Assembly: GCA_963815305.1 (NCBI GenBank)
Contig: CAWFFW010000002.1
Location: 496,001-560,000, forward strand
Length of the DNA stretch: 64,000 nucleotides
Source of the DNA: CAXBID01 sp963815305
Lineage (GTDB): Bacteria > Bacteroidota > Bacteroidia > Flavobacteriales > Flavobacteriaceae
Reading direction: 5' to 3'
Position 1 is the first letter of the stretch. Every line of letters starts with the position of its first letter. Positions 56,620-64,000 of this stretch are shown here, in pieces. The notes below the pieces were generated by a model. That model saw only the letters and a list, made by a program, of their open reading frames with translations, was not told the DNA's origin and did no database searches. The translations under genes were made by a program, and so were the position numbers.

Positions 56620-57267
56620 TTATTTTTTTAATTTTAAATAATATGCTTTGGTTACTTTATCGAATTTTTCAATAGCATAACGAAGCGTAATTCGCGGCAT
56701 TGTGGCAGCATATTTATCGAGAAAGTTTTTTAATTTTTCTTCATTCTTTTTACCTGCTTCCCGTATCCAACTACCAACCGCTTTTTGGATATATTTATCA
56801 GTATCGTTTACGAGCATTTCGGCTATTTTAAATGTATCTTCAATATCATTTTTTCGAATAAAATAATAAGTACTTACAATTGCTGTTCTTCGTTCCATAG
56901 GATGAACAGATTTTGCTAAATCGTATAGAGGCGCTCTATTTTTGTCATTTAAATAACCACCAACGACGTAAGGAGCGGCCCTATCAACCAAACCCCAATC
57001 ATCAATCCATTTATGATTATTAATATAAGCTCTGTATATATCTTGTTTTTCTTTTTCCGAAGTTTTCTTATTTCTGGCTTTCCAGTCTAATATAGATACT
57101 GCGCCAAGGCGATAATCGTTATTCTTATTTTGCAATAATTTTACAACTTCTGGTACTGGAATGTACTGAAACTCTTTAGCTAAAGAAAATAGTTCTCTTT
57201 TAGGAATAGCTCCTGAATAATCTAAACTAATTATTTTTAAAGATTCAATAAAATCTTTGGCAGTCAT
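56620..57267 (-). CDS. DNA alkylation repair (AlkD-like) protein
   Basis: A 215-residue HEAT-repeat glycosylase-type protein. WIDDWGLVDRAAPYVVGGYL and SVHPMERRTAIVSTYYFIR are recognisable AlkD-like helices, and KAVGSWIREAG keeps the Trp and Arg of the DNA-binding face. It would remove cationic alkyl bases from DNA. It starts 18 bases after a broken VOC gene, which was probably the first gene of this operon. Confidence 0.88.
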   Translation of the reverse strand: MTAKDFIESLKIISLDYSGAIPKRELFSLAKEFQYIPVPEVVKLLQNKNNDYRLGAVSILDWKARNKKTSEKEKQDIYRAYINNHKWIDDWGLVDRAAPYVVGGYLNDKNRAPLYDLAKSVHPMERRTAIVSTYYFIRKNDIEDTFKIAEMLVNDTDKYIQKAVGSWIREAGKKNEEKLKNFLDKYAATMPRITLRYAIEKFDKVTKAYYLKLKK

Positions 57268-57285
57268 TTGTCTTTATTTTATTTA

Positions 57286-57471
57286 TTAGGCATTCATTAG
57301 TTCTTTTATATCAAGCTTTTTAATTTTCATATAAGCTTCCATAACATTTTTCGCCTTATCAGGATTGCTCAATAGTTTAGGTAAAACCGTTGGAACAATT
57401 TGCCACGTAACTCCAAATTTGTCTTTTAGCCAAGCACAATTCCCTTCTTTTTTCACTGCTAGCGAAAACAT
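57286..57471 (-). pseudogene. Broken VOC/PhnB-like gene, C-terminal part only
   Basis: The 61 residues match only the C-terminal end of PhnB-like glyoxalase-fold proteins: NCAWLKDKFGVTWQIVPTVL, then NPDKAKNVMEAYMKIKKLDIKELMNA. Full-length members have about 130-150 residues. A TAG stands in frame just before the first ATG and the frame upstream shows no family sequence, so the N-terminal half is lost. It now heads the AlkD-DUF1801 pair on the minus strand, and its own promoter may have been lost with it. DNA between it and 57634 carries the inverted repeat GAGCA..TGCTC. Confidence 0.8.
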
Positions 57472-57633
57472 CTAGCTTGTACCAGTAAACAAAAAAAGAT
57501 TGGAAAAAATTTATCATTTTACTTTCTTTTGAATTTATTTTAAACCGCTATAACTACCTAGCTTTAGCTTTTTTTTTCAAATAATATTTGTTCACGAGCA
57601 AGATGCTCGCGCTAGCGGAGTTGCAATTAGGTT

Positions 57634-58051
57634 TTATTTTAAATCTTCGTTTGTTATTGTCAGTTCGTACAAATCTAAGTTGTTTGGTGTGTCCGACTTG
57701 TCAATTATTTTCCAGTCCAAATTTGGCAAGGGTGAAATAATCAGAATTAAGATTTCCGTATTCGAATCCTTTGAAAAAAACTTAAATTCATCAAAAACTT
57801 GATTAGGTTTAGGGCTTCGACCAATATCTCCACCTTTAAAAATTATTTTAGATTCTTTACTTTCAATCGATTCATTTTCCTGTCGATTTAAATAATTATC
57901 AGATAACGTAAATTCCAATTTGAGGTTCAAATCGCTTTGATTATTAATATAAAACTCTGAAAATCCTCCAAGATCAGTTATGGTATTATCATCATAATTT
58001 TCACAACATAAGAAGCTAAAAACTAATAATTAGTATATATAAATGTTTCAT
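57634..58051 (-). pseudogene. Lipoprotein gene broken by one-base frameshift
   Basis: A 98-residue frame runs from a TTG at 57930, but upstream codons in the same frame read on as coding sequence (LLVFSFLCCENYDDN, then FSEFYINNQSDLN) to an in-frame stop. The neighbouring frame opens with an ATG at 58051 and reads MKHLYILIISF before a stop. Removing one T from the T5 run (A5 on the plus strand, 58018-58022) joins the two into a lipoprotein of about 139 residues with signal peptide and CC lipobox. I infer a recent frameshift, or a sequence error. The family is unknown. Confidence 0.75.
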
Positions 58052-58179
58052 TTATTACAAATTAATGACGACTCTTTTGCATGAAGAATAAAAATACACA
58101 TTATCCTACAATTATTTTTAGAATAATAGGGATTTTGTTACTCTTTTAGTTTTATTGTTCATTGGTTTGCAACCATTTT

Positions 58180-58335
58180 GCGTTAGGGATTGCAGAGGAA
58201 ATCCTTTTTTGTGCTGAGCTATTATATAGTTTTATAGACTATTATTAATATGTAAAAAACGACTTAATGAGATACTGGAACGCGTTCAGCACAAGAAAGA
58301 TTGTAACGGAAAGCCCGACCCTTGGGTAACGCCCA
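58180..58335 (+). repeat. Interspersed ~155-bp element, copy D
   Basis: Starts GCGTTAGGGATTGCAG and ends GGTAACGCCC. The best-paired copy: CTTTTTTGTGCTGA with TCAGCACAAGAAAG in the centre, GGATT/AATCC and ACCC/GGGT as side hairpins, and GCGTTA/TAACGC as the closing stem. It lies between the broken lipoprotein gene and the acyltransferase gene; nothing else is seen in 58052-58348. Confidence 0.88.
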
Positions 58336-58348
58336 AATAAAAATTATC

Positions 58349-59155
58349 TTAATCTGTTTTCCATCGGCGCAGTTTATTAAGGGCTTCTTGTTCCTCCAAT
58401 TCTTTTTGTGGAATTACTTTGAGGAAGGATGGGTGCTGCTCGATGGCGAATTCAATTCTTTTTACGATATCATCAGTGGTTTCATTATCGTAATCGATAT
58501 CTAAAGGTTCTTTTATTTCGAAAGATTGTAAGATGTTTTTCTTTTTGATTCGAAGTCCTTTTTTATCAAAAGAACGCCTGAACCCATCAATAACAATAGG
58601 GACAACAATAGGTTTATAGCGTTTGATAATGTGAGCAGTTCCTTTTCTAATAGGTTTAAAGGGGGTTGTGGTACCTTGCGGGAAGGTGATAACCCAACCA
58701 TCGTCTAGAGCTTTTCCAATACTGGAAATATCGCTCATTTTTACTTGACGGTTTACATCTTGACCTTCTGCTCTCCAAGTACGCTCGATGCTAATAGATC
58801 CCATATATGCCAGAATTTTTGGCAACAAACCGGCTCTCATAGTTTCTTTAGCCGCCACATAATAGATGTTAAGTTTTGGATTCCAGATGTAGCCTATGTT
58901 TTTTATAGAATCATCGCGACCGCTTAAACTGGCGTTAAATACATGAAACATAGATACAACATCAGCAAAATAGGTTTGGTGGTTGGATATAAATAGTACG
59001 TTGGTATCTGGTAAGTTTTTAATGATTTCGGAGCCTTCAATTTGTAATTCGTTAAAACCACGAAAACGTCTGTGGGTTAAGGCTCCAAAAATTCTGATGA
59101 GCCATTTTTTTACAAATAGTATATGGCCGAATGGATTTTTCTTAAATAATCCCAT
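58349..59155 (-). CDS. PlsC-like lysophospholipid acyltransferase, divergent motifs
   Basis: A 268-residue membrane-associated acyltransferase of the PlsC fold. It lacks the canonical NHX4D: the site reads SNHQTYFADVV, with five residues between His and Asp. The FPEGTR block is FPQGTTTPFKP. These variants are, as I recall, shared by many Bacteroidota homologues. It would acylate a lysophospholipid or a related glycerol lipid. Full length; it is followed downstream by repeat copy D and separated from the Nudix gene by about 57 bases. Confidence 0.82.
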   Translation of the reverse strand: MGLFKKNPFGHILFVKKWLIRIFGALTHRRFRGFNELQIEGSEIIKNLPDTNVLFISNHQTYFADVVSMFHVFNASLSGRDDSIKNIGYIWNPKLNIYYVAAKETMRAGLLPKILAYMGSISIERTWRAEGQDVNRQVKMSDISSIGKALDDGWVITFPQGTTTPFKPIRKGTAHIIKRYKPIVVPIVIDGFRRSFDKKGLRIKKKNILQSFEIKEPLDIDYDNETTDDIVKRIEFAIEQHPSFLKVIPQKELEEQEALNKLRRWKTD

Positions 59156-59212
59156 AAATCACGCGTCAAAAAATTAGTTAGGTATTACAAATGTAATAAA
59201 TCTAGCAAACTA

Positions 59213-59851
59213 CTAGAGTTGTTTTAACATGTCTTTAATTTCACTAAGCATCATTGCTGTTGCCCCCCAAACTACATGTTCGTTTAATTTAAACGCAGGT
59301 ACCTCAACATCAACGCTGTAGGACGTACTCACTGTTTTTTTGCTAACTACACTTTCGTCTAAAAGATGTTGTAAGGGTACTTCAATAATGGCTTCAACTT
59401 CATTAGCTTGCTTAATAAATTGTGGTGTTTGTGGGGTGATTCCTAAAAAAGGTTGCACGTAAAAATTACTTGGTGGTATATAAACATAGGATAATGCTCT
59501 TATAATTTCAATAGCATGTATGGGTACCCCTACTTCTTCAAAAGTTTCCCTAATGGCTGCTTCTTTTAATGAGGCATCACCCGTTTCTAATTTACCTCCA
59601 GGAAAGGCTACTTGTGCTGAGTGTATACCTTTATAGGTTTTTCTTAAAATAAGAACCAAAGTTGTTTCGTGATTAATATTGGGATAAAATAATGCTAAAA
59701 CACCTGCTTGTTTCGCTTTTTTAATATTGTTTTTTTGACTTTGCAGTAATTCTTTTCGAAACGGTGGTGCCATTTTAAACTGAGAGTCTTCGGCTGGAAG
59801 CGGTATATTTTTTATTTTTGATAACGATTTTAAAAATTTATCAAAATTCAT
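59213..59851 (-). CDS. Nudix hydrolase, CoA pyrophosphatase-like
   Basis: A 212-residue Nudix protein of the CoA diphosphatase group. The Nudix box is seen in FPGGKLETGDASLKEAAIRETFEEVG (first part at about 80, catalytic Glu residues in REtFEEVG). The preceding LILRKTYKGIHSAQVAF matches the UPF0035 pattern of these enzymes. It would cleave CoA or its oxidised forms. Divergent from the cyclophilin gene with 4 bases between starts. Confidence 0.87.
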   Translation of the reverse strand: MNFDKFLKSLSKIKNIPLPAEDSQFKMAPPFRKELLQSQKNNIKKAKQAGVLALFYPNINHETTLVLILRKTYKGIHSAQVAFPGGKLETGDASLKEAAIRETFEEVGVPIHAIEIIRALSYVYIPPSNFYVQPFLGITPQTPQFIKQANEVEAIIEVPLQHLLDESVVSKKTVSTSYSVDVEVPAFKLNEHVVWGATAMMLSEIKDMLKQL

Positions 59852-59855
59852 TTAT

Positions 59856-60563
59856 ATGCGTCTATTATTGTTTTTATATATTCCTTTTTTATTTCTGAGT
59901 TGTGAAGATAAACAATCTCAGAATAAAAAAAAGACCGAAACGGAGGTTGAAAAAGTTGATGTTGACAAAAAAGAAGTTTCTAAAAAGCCTGTTAAAAAAA
60001 AGGAACCATTTAAAAAATTAGATGATAAAAGTGCGATGTACTTTTTTCAAGAGTATGATAAAAAACATAAAGAAAACAAAGTACGTATTACCACAGATTT
60101 TGGGACTATTGATATTTTATTATTTAATGAAACTAAATACCACCGCTCCAACTTTATATTTTTAACTGAACAGAACTATTTTGATGGTACACAATTTTAT
60201 AGAGTAATAGATAACTTTATTGCTCAGGCTGGGAATAGCGATGATATGAAAACGGCCCGAAAACGCACTGAAATTGGAAGATATCTTTTACCAACTGACA
60301 CTAAAAATGGTTTTAAACACGATAGAGGCGTTGTATCAATGCCTAGTAGTGAAATTGATAACCCTTATAAATTGGCATCCCCTTACGAGTTTTTTATTGT
60401 AACGCAACAAGGAGGTGCGCACTTTTTGGATGGTGATTATACCATTTTTGGAAAAGTGATTGATGGTATGGATGTGGTTGATAAAATTACAGCAGTAAAA
60501 ACAGATGACGCCGATTGGCCTTTGAAAAATATTTATATTAGAAAAGCGGAAGTTATTGAGTAG
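59856..60563 (+). CDS. Cyclophilin-type peptidylprolyl isomerase lipoprotein
   Basis: A 235-residue lipoprotein: lipobox FLSC (Cys near 16), a Lys/Glu-rich linker (about 17-65), then a cyclophilin fold (about 75-235). The catalytic Arg is kept in FYRVIDNFI; the following QxGD-type block reads QAGNSDD, and an insertion precedes GVVSMPSS. FFIVTQQGGAHFLDGDYTIFGKV is a good match. It would fold outer membrane or periplasmic proteins. It is divergent from the Nudix gene, so the shared start region must hold both promoters. Confidence 0.9.
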   Translation: MRLLLFLYIPFLFLSCEDKQSQNKKKTETEVEKVDVDKKEVSKKPVKKKEPFKKLDDKSAMYFFQEYDKKHKENKVRITTDFGTIDILLFNETKYHRSNFIFLTEQNYFDGTQFYRVIDNFIAQAGNSDDMKTARKRTEIGRYLLPTDTKNGFKHDRGVVSMPSSEIDNPYKLASPYEFFIVTQQGGAHFLDGDYTIFGKVIDGMDVVDKITAVKTDDADWPLKNIYIRKAEVIE

Positions 60564-60669
60564 CTGCTGATGCTGACTTTTAAATTATTTGTTTATAAAT
60601 AGATTAAGAGATACTAATAGGCATGGGTGATTTGGGGCTTTATCTGATAAATAAAAAGTGGCTCTGTAT

Positions 60670-61389
60670 TCACATATTTTGTGTGTAATAATTATAATCT
60701 TTCATAATCACATCAATGAACTCAATATCGCTTTTATGTTTTATTTCTTTGATCCCCGTGACTTCAATCAATTTTTTTCTCAATTTTATTAAAGTTTGAT
60801 AATCTTTTGAAGCTTTTGCTATAGTAAAGGTTTCCTTTATGATACGGGCATCGTTATCTGATAATTTAATCACATAAGGATATGTTGGTTTATAATCTTC
60901 TTTTAAATTTTCTAAAATAGTATGGTTAATAGTTACTTTATCTTTTAAGGCAATCACAGCGGTGCCTGCAGCCATATCACCTAAGCGTTGGTTTTTTTTA
61001 TTAAATAGAATAGCAAAAAAGCCCAAACCAAAAATATAAATATCAACAATTCTAAAAAACCATCGTACTACATAATCTGACAAAGACGCCTGATAACCAT
61101 CAATTTTAACCACTCTAATCTTAAGGGCTTTTTTCCCAATGGTTTGTCCTTCTAAAAAAGATTCTAATACCAAAGTGTAGAACATTACTGGAAAACTTAA
61201 CACCGTATTAATACCTATTTGAGACCATTCGTCCATGTTTTCAAAAACACCAAACGTCCAACTTAAAACCATCAAATAGCCAATTTTAATAGCCATATCA
61301 ATAAAAAATGCTAAAAACCGTTCTCCAGCTCCAGCAGCGATAAACATTATTTTGACATTTTGCGTCGTGTTAATTTGTAACTCTGACAT
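60670..61389 (-). CDS. RDD family membrane protein
   Basis: A 239-residue protein with three to four hydrophobic helices in the first 150 residues (AGAGERFLAFFIDMAIKIGYLM, then LEGQTIGKKALKIRVV, the RDD mark) and a soluble C-terminal half. Function unclear; RDD proteins are small membrane proteins often near cell-envelope regulators. It is divergent from the SpoIIM/DUF4129 group that follows, an arrangement I recall as common in Flavobacteriaceae. Confidence 0.88.
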   Translation of the reverse strand: MSELQINTTQNVKIMFIAAGAGERFLAFFIDMAIKIGYLMVLSWTFGVFENMDEWSQIGINTVLSFPVMFYTLVLESFLEGQTIGKKALKIRVVKIDGYQASLSDYVVRWFFRIVDIYIFGLGFFAILFNKKNQRLGDMAAGTAVIALKDKVTINHTILENLKEDYKPTYPYVIKLSDNDARIIKETFTIAKASKDYQTLIKLRKKLIEVTGIKEIKHKSDIEFIDVIMKDYNYYTQNM

Positions 61390-61522
61390 TTTATATTTTA
61401 ATTTATCAAATATAAGAACTCATTTAATCTTTTTGGATTTAGGCGATAATTAATCATTTTCGTAACCATTTGAAGGCTTTTTAGAGTTGCAGCATCGTTA
61501 CGGAACGTGGAAAAGACGAGAA

Positions 61523-61579
61523 ATGGATGCAAAAGGACAATTTTTTAGCAAATTTAAAGAGTTTAAACGAGTTCTATGA
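61523..61579 (+). CDS. Possible 18-codon leader peptide before the SpoIIM gene
   Basis: A short frame (MDAKGQFFSKFKEFKRVL) ends with TGA overlapping the SpoIIM start ATG (ATGA), the arrangement of a coupled leader peptide. It is too short to judge by similarity and could be chance. Confidence 0.25.
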   Translation: MDAKGQFFSKFKEFKRVL

Positions 61580-62565
61580 GGGAAGTTTCATTCATCAAAC
61601 AAAATAAGGAAAAATGGTTGAGTTTTGAGAAGGCCATTTTTAATAACGATTTAAAAGATCCCGATGAATTGGCGTCTCAATACATTCATGTAATTAACGA
61701 TTTAGCTTACGCACAAACTTATTATCCTAAAAGTAAAGTTATTGCGTATCTTAATCAATTAGCTGCCAAAGGCTTTCAAAAAATTTATAAAACCAGGAGA
61801 GAAGACACGAATAGAATCATAGGTTTTTGGAAAACCGAAGTGCCTTTAATATGCTATCAATACCGTAAGTTTATTTATGTCGCCTTTATAGTGTTTTTTG
61901 CATTTACGTTTATAGGTATTATTTCTGCAGCCAATGATGGGGAATTTGTACGTTCTGTTTTAGGCGATGCTTATGTAAATATGTCCTTAGAAAATATTGA
62001 AGCGGGCGATCCTGTTGCTGTTTATAAAAGTGGCAGTAATTGGGGCAGTTTTATAGGTATTACTATTAATAATTTACGTGTAGGCATCATCGCCTTTATT
62101 TTAGGTGTTTTTGGAGGTCTAGGCACCCTTTGGATTATGTTTAAAAACTGTATTATGCTCGGTTCTTTTCAATATTTCTTTTATGAAAAAGGCGTGTTCT
62201 GGGAAAGTGTTCGTGGTATCTGGATTCATGGCTCTATGGAAATATTTGCCATTGTTATTGAAGCTGCAGCCGGTTTAATTCTTGGTGCTAGCATTCTATT
62301 TCCTGCAACACATTCACGATATACATCTTTTAAACACGGCGCAAAAACAGGAATAAAAATTTTAATTAGCACCTTTCCGTTTACTTTTTCTGCTGGTTTT
62401 TTAGAGGGTTTTGTAACACGTTATTCTAACATTATGCCCTATTGGTTATCGGTTGGTATTATTTTTACAACACTTGGTGTAATTAGCTATTATTATTTAA
62501 TATACCCTTTTAAAGTACAAAGAGAAATTACTCAAATCCCGACTCTAAGCCCTTCCTTCATTTGA
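61576..62565 (+). CDS. SpoIIM/DUF95 family membrane protein
   Basis: A 329-residue polytopic inner membrane protein of the stage II sporulation protein M family, found widely in bacteria that do not sporulate. An amphipathic N-terminal region (about 1-85) is followed by five to six helices, with the conserved loop GITINNLRVGIIAFILGVFGG and IHGSMEIFAIVIEAAAG. It belongs to an envelope-associated cluster with RDD, DUF4129 and DUF4350 proteins whose role is not known. Its stop overlaps the next start (TTGA). Confidence 0.9.
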   Translation: MREVSFIKQNKEKWLSFEKAIFNNDLKDPDELASQYIHVINDLAYAQTYYPKSKVIAYLNQLAAKGFQKIYKTRREDTNRIIGFWKTEVPLICYQYRKFIYVAFIVFFAFTFIGIISAANDGEFVRSVLGDAYVNMSLENIEAGDPVAVYKSGSNWGSFIGITINNLRVGIIAFILGVFGGLGTLWIMFKNCIMLGSFQYFFYEKGVFWESVRGIWIHGSMEIFAIVIEAAAGLILGASILFPATHSRYTSFKHGAKTGIKILISTFPFTFSAGFLEGFVTRYSNIMPYWLSVGIIFTTLGVISYYYLIYPFKVQREITQIPTLSPSFI

Positions 62566-63287
62566 AATTCTACAGATTACACATCATAATTTTCACTGTT
62601 TTGGTAAGCACCACATATCAAACCATTTGTAGTGCAACAGTTTTTCAACAACCAGAACAGATAAGGCAATTTGATGATAATTTTAAAGATCAATATTCTG
62701 GTAGTACATACAATTACGAGGGTAGAGAAATAATTACCGAAACGCAAAGCAGCTCAGGCCATTATGAAGATTATAAAAATGATGCACCTAATTTGAAAGA
62801 AAAAAATGATTCTGATAGTTTAAGTATCAATTTAGGGCCGTTAAGTTGGTTGTTTTATGGTGCGTTAGTTATGGCTGTTTTATATTTAGTTTATATTCTG
62901 TTTAATGAAGGTGGCGCTGGATTATTCACTTCAAATAAGAATAAAAAAATTAATAATTATGATGAGATTACAGCAGAAAATATTGAAAACGCAGATATAA
63001 ACACGCTCATTAAAAATGCTGAAAACTCAAATGACTACCGTTTAGCCATTCGCTATTATTATTTATTAGTACTAAAAAATTTAAGTTTAAAAAACTATAT
63101 AAAATTTGGAGATGATAAAACCAATGCTGAGTATTTAATCGAAATTAGTTCACAACCTTTTAGAAGTAAATTCGAGTATACATCTTATTTATACAACTAC
63201 ATTTGGTATGGTGAGTTTTCTCTGAATTTTGAGCAATACAACAAAGCAAAAAGTAATTTTGAAACGCTTTTAAACCTGGTAAAATAA
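62562..63287 (+). CDS. DUF4129-containing membrane protein
   Basis: A 241-residue protein with an N-terminal hydrophobic export segment (MKFYRLHIIIFTVLVSTTYQ), an extracytoplasmic acidic stretch, a single membrane helix (about 98-118) and a cytosolic DUF4129 helical domain (NSNDYRLAIRYYYLLVLKNLS; FEYTSYLYNYIWYGEFSL). It begins with TTG, overlapping the SpoIIM stop. It overlaps the next gene by one base (TAATG), so three genes are translationally linked. Confidence 0.87.
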   Translation: MKFYRLHIIIFTVLVSTTYQTICSATVFQQPEQIRQFDDNFKDQYSGSTYNYEGREIITETQSSSGHYEDYKNDAPNLKEKNDSDSLSINLGPLSWLFYGALVMAVLYLVYILFNEGGAGLFTSNKNKKINNYDEITAENIENADINTLIKNAENSNDYRLAIRYYYLLVLKNLSLKNYIKFGDDKTNAEYLIEISSQPFRSKFEYTSYLYNYIWYGEFSLNFEQYNKAKSNFETLLNLVK

Positions 63288-64000
63288 TGAAGAAAATTTT
63301 ACCCATACTTTTTGTTATTTTGGCACTCATTGTTACTGCAGCCATTATTATTGGTCTAAAAACAACTAAAACGGTAGATTGGGAAGAATCTTTTAATGAA
63401 AAAAGCAACAAACCCTATGGCGTTAGTATATTTTATAAGGAGTTACCAAAACTTTTTAAAAACCATAAAGTAAGAACTGTTTATCATCAACCTGCTAGTT
63501 ATTTGAGAGCAAATTCTGAAGATGGATATGGTGAGCATATCGCAGAAGGAAGTTATATCATCATTGGAAATTCTGATTATTTAGAAGATGATTCTGTTGA
63601 TGAATTATTAAATTTTGTTGATTCAGGAAACACGCTTTTTATATCCGATTACTACTTTACTCAAAAAATTCATGATACCTTAAATATTGATATCGATTAT
63701 ATTATTAATGAAAAAGATAGTACATCTTATCAATCTTTAAAATATTTTGACATTGAAAACATCGCCATTGATAGACATGAAGGTGATAGCTATTTTGCGA
63801 GTTTCGACTCTTTAAATTGTAAAGTTTTGGGCTATTCTAAAATCGATTATAAGCATATTAATTTTATTGAAGTCCCATTTGGTGAAGGGAAAATATATTT
63901 GCACTTAGAGCCAAAAGCTTTTACTAATTATAATCTTTTAAAAGAAGACAGATATAAATACGTAGAAGGGATTATATCTTACTTACCAGAAAACGATGTG
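63287..64000 (+). CDS. DUF4350-containing protein, 3' end cut by window edge
   Basis: The first 238 codons are open to the right edge. A membrane helix near the N-terminus (about 4-24) precedes a soluble domain with GVSIFYKELPKLFKNHKVRTV and then IIIGNSDYLEDDSVDELLNFVDSGNTLFISDYYF, the pattern of DUF4350. From the conserved order I expect AAA+ MoxR and DUF58 genes just beyond the window. Function of the group is unknown. Confidence 0.85.
   Translation, partial: MKKILPILFVILALIVTAAIIIGLKTTKTVDWEESFNEKSNKPYGVSIFYKELPKLFKNHKVRTVYHQPASYLRANSEDGYGEHIAEGSYIIIGNSDYLEDDSVDELLNFVDSGNTLFISDYYFTQKIHDTLNIDIDYIINEKDSTSYQSLKYFDIENIAIDRHEGDSYFASFDSLNCKVLGYSKIDYKHINFIEVPFGEGKIYLHLEPKAFTNYNLLKEDRYKYVEGIISYLPENDV

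Noticed and set aside
57634..57930. 98-codon frame as an intact hypothetical gene with a TTG start
   Set aside because: Coding sequence continues in frame upstream and joins a lipoprotein signal peptide after one base is removed, so it is better seen as a broken gene.

Overview
The window is AT-rich chromosomal DNA from a gliding member of the Flavobacteriaceae (Bacteroidota). The evidence is the gldKLMN type IX secretion and gliding cluster, the exosortase F pair, Bacteroidota-type promoters (TTTG or TTG, about 19 bases, then TAnnTTTG), many short lipoproteins with an MKK..C start, and the purH-mreBCD-mrdA-rodA order. I cannot name the genus from sequence alone.

Layout. 1-2.2 kb: edge of an integrated element, with an unknown cargo gene cut by the left edge and a tyrosine recombinase beside an initiator tRNA gene. 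2.4-13 kb: a CPXCG protein, a leucine-rich repeat protein, a complete RND efflux operon (adaptor, pump, outer membrane channel), an ABC-F ATPase, a DUF983 protein and an FAD oxidoreductase. 13-22 kb: gldN, gldM, gldL, gldK, then an arginase-fold protein that lacks its metal ligands, and topA. 22-24.8 kb: a membrane protein and two lipoproteins. 24.9-32 kb, plus strand: miaB, a sigma-54 activator, lptE, a TPR protein, secG, and groES-groL behind what looks like a sigma-54 promoter. 32-37.3 kb: a beta-barrel protein and a probable metal-handling set (secreted HMA protein, TonB receptor, HYC_CC_PP protein). 37.4-38.4 kb: exosortase F and its partner. 38.4-48.6 kb, plus strand: a GAF protein, a sulfatase, purH, the cell-shape operon mreB-mreC-mreD-mrdA-rodA, and a lipoprotein deformylase. 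48.6-51.7 kb: an isolated GH43 glycosidase in AT-rich non-coding DNA. 51.7-53.1 kb: a sigma-70 family factor with two membrane proteins. 53.1-59.9 kb: pseudouridine synthase, topB, small repair genes, a decay zone with two broken genes, an acyltransferase and a Nudix hydrolase. 59.9-64 kb: a cyclophilin lipoprotein, and the RDD / SpoIIM / DUF4129 / DUF4350 set that runs off the right edge.

Most genes are housekeeping or envelope functions: export (SecG, T9SS motor, RND), outer membrane assembly (LptE), wall synthesis (MreBCD, PBP2, RodA) and protein folding (GroESL). The least explained material is a family of four interspersed elements of about 155 bp, all intergenic, with conserved ends and a paired, covarying central stem. 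Other points worth following are the sigma-54 signal at groES, the lipoprotein deformylase, the ligand-less arginase-like gene beside gldK, the putative metal module, and a lipoprotein gene broken by one base at 58018-58022. No rRNA, CRISPR array or complete insertion sequence was seen.
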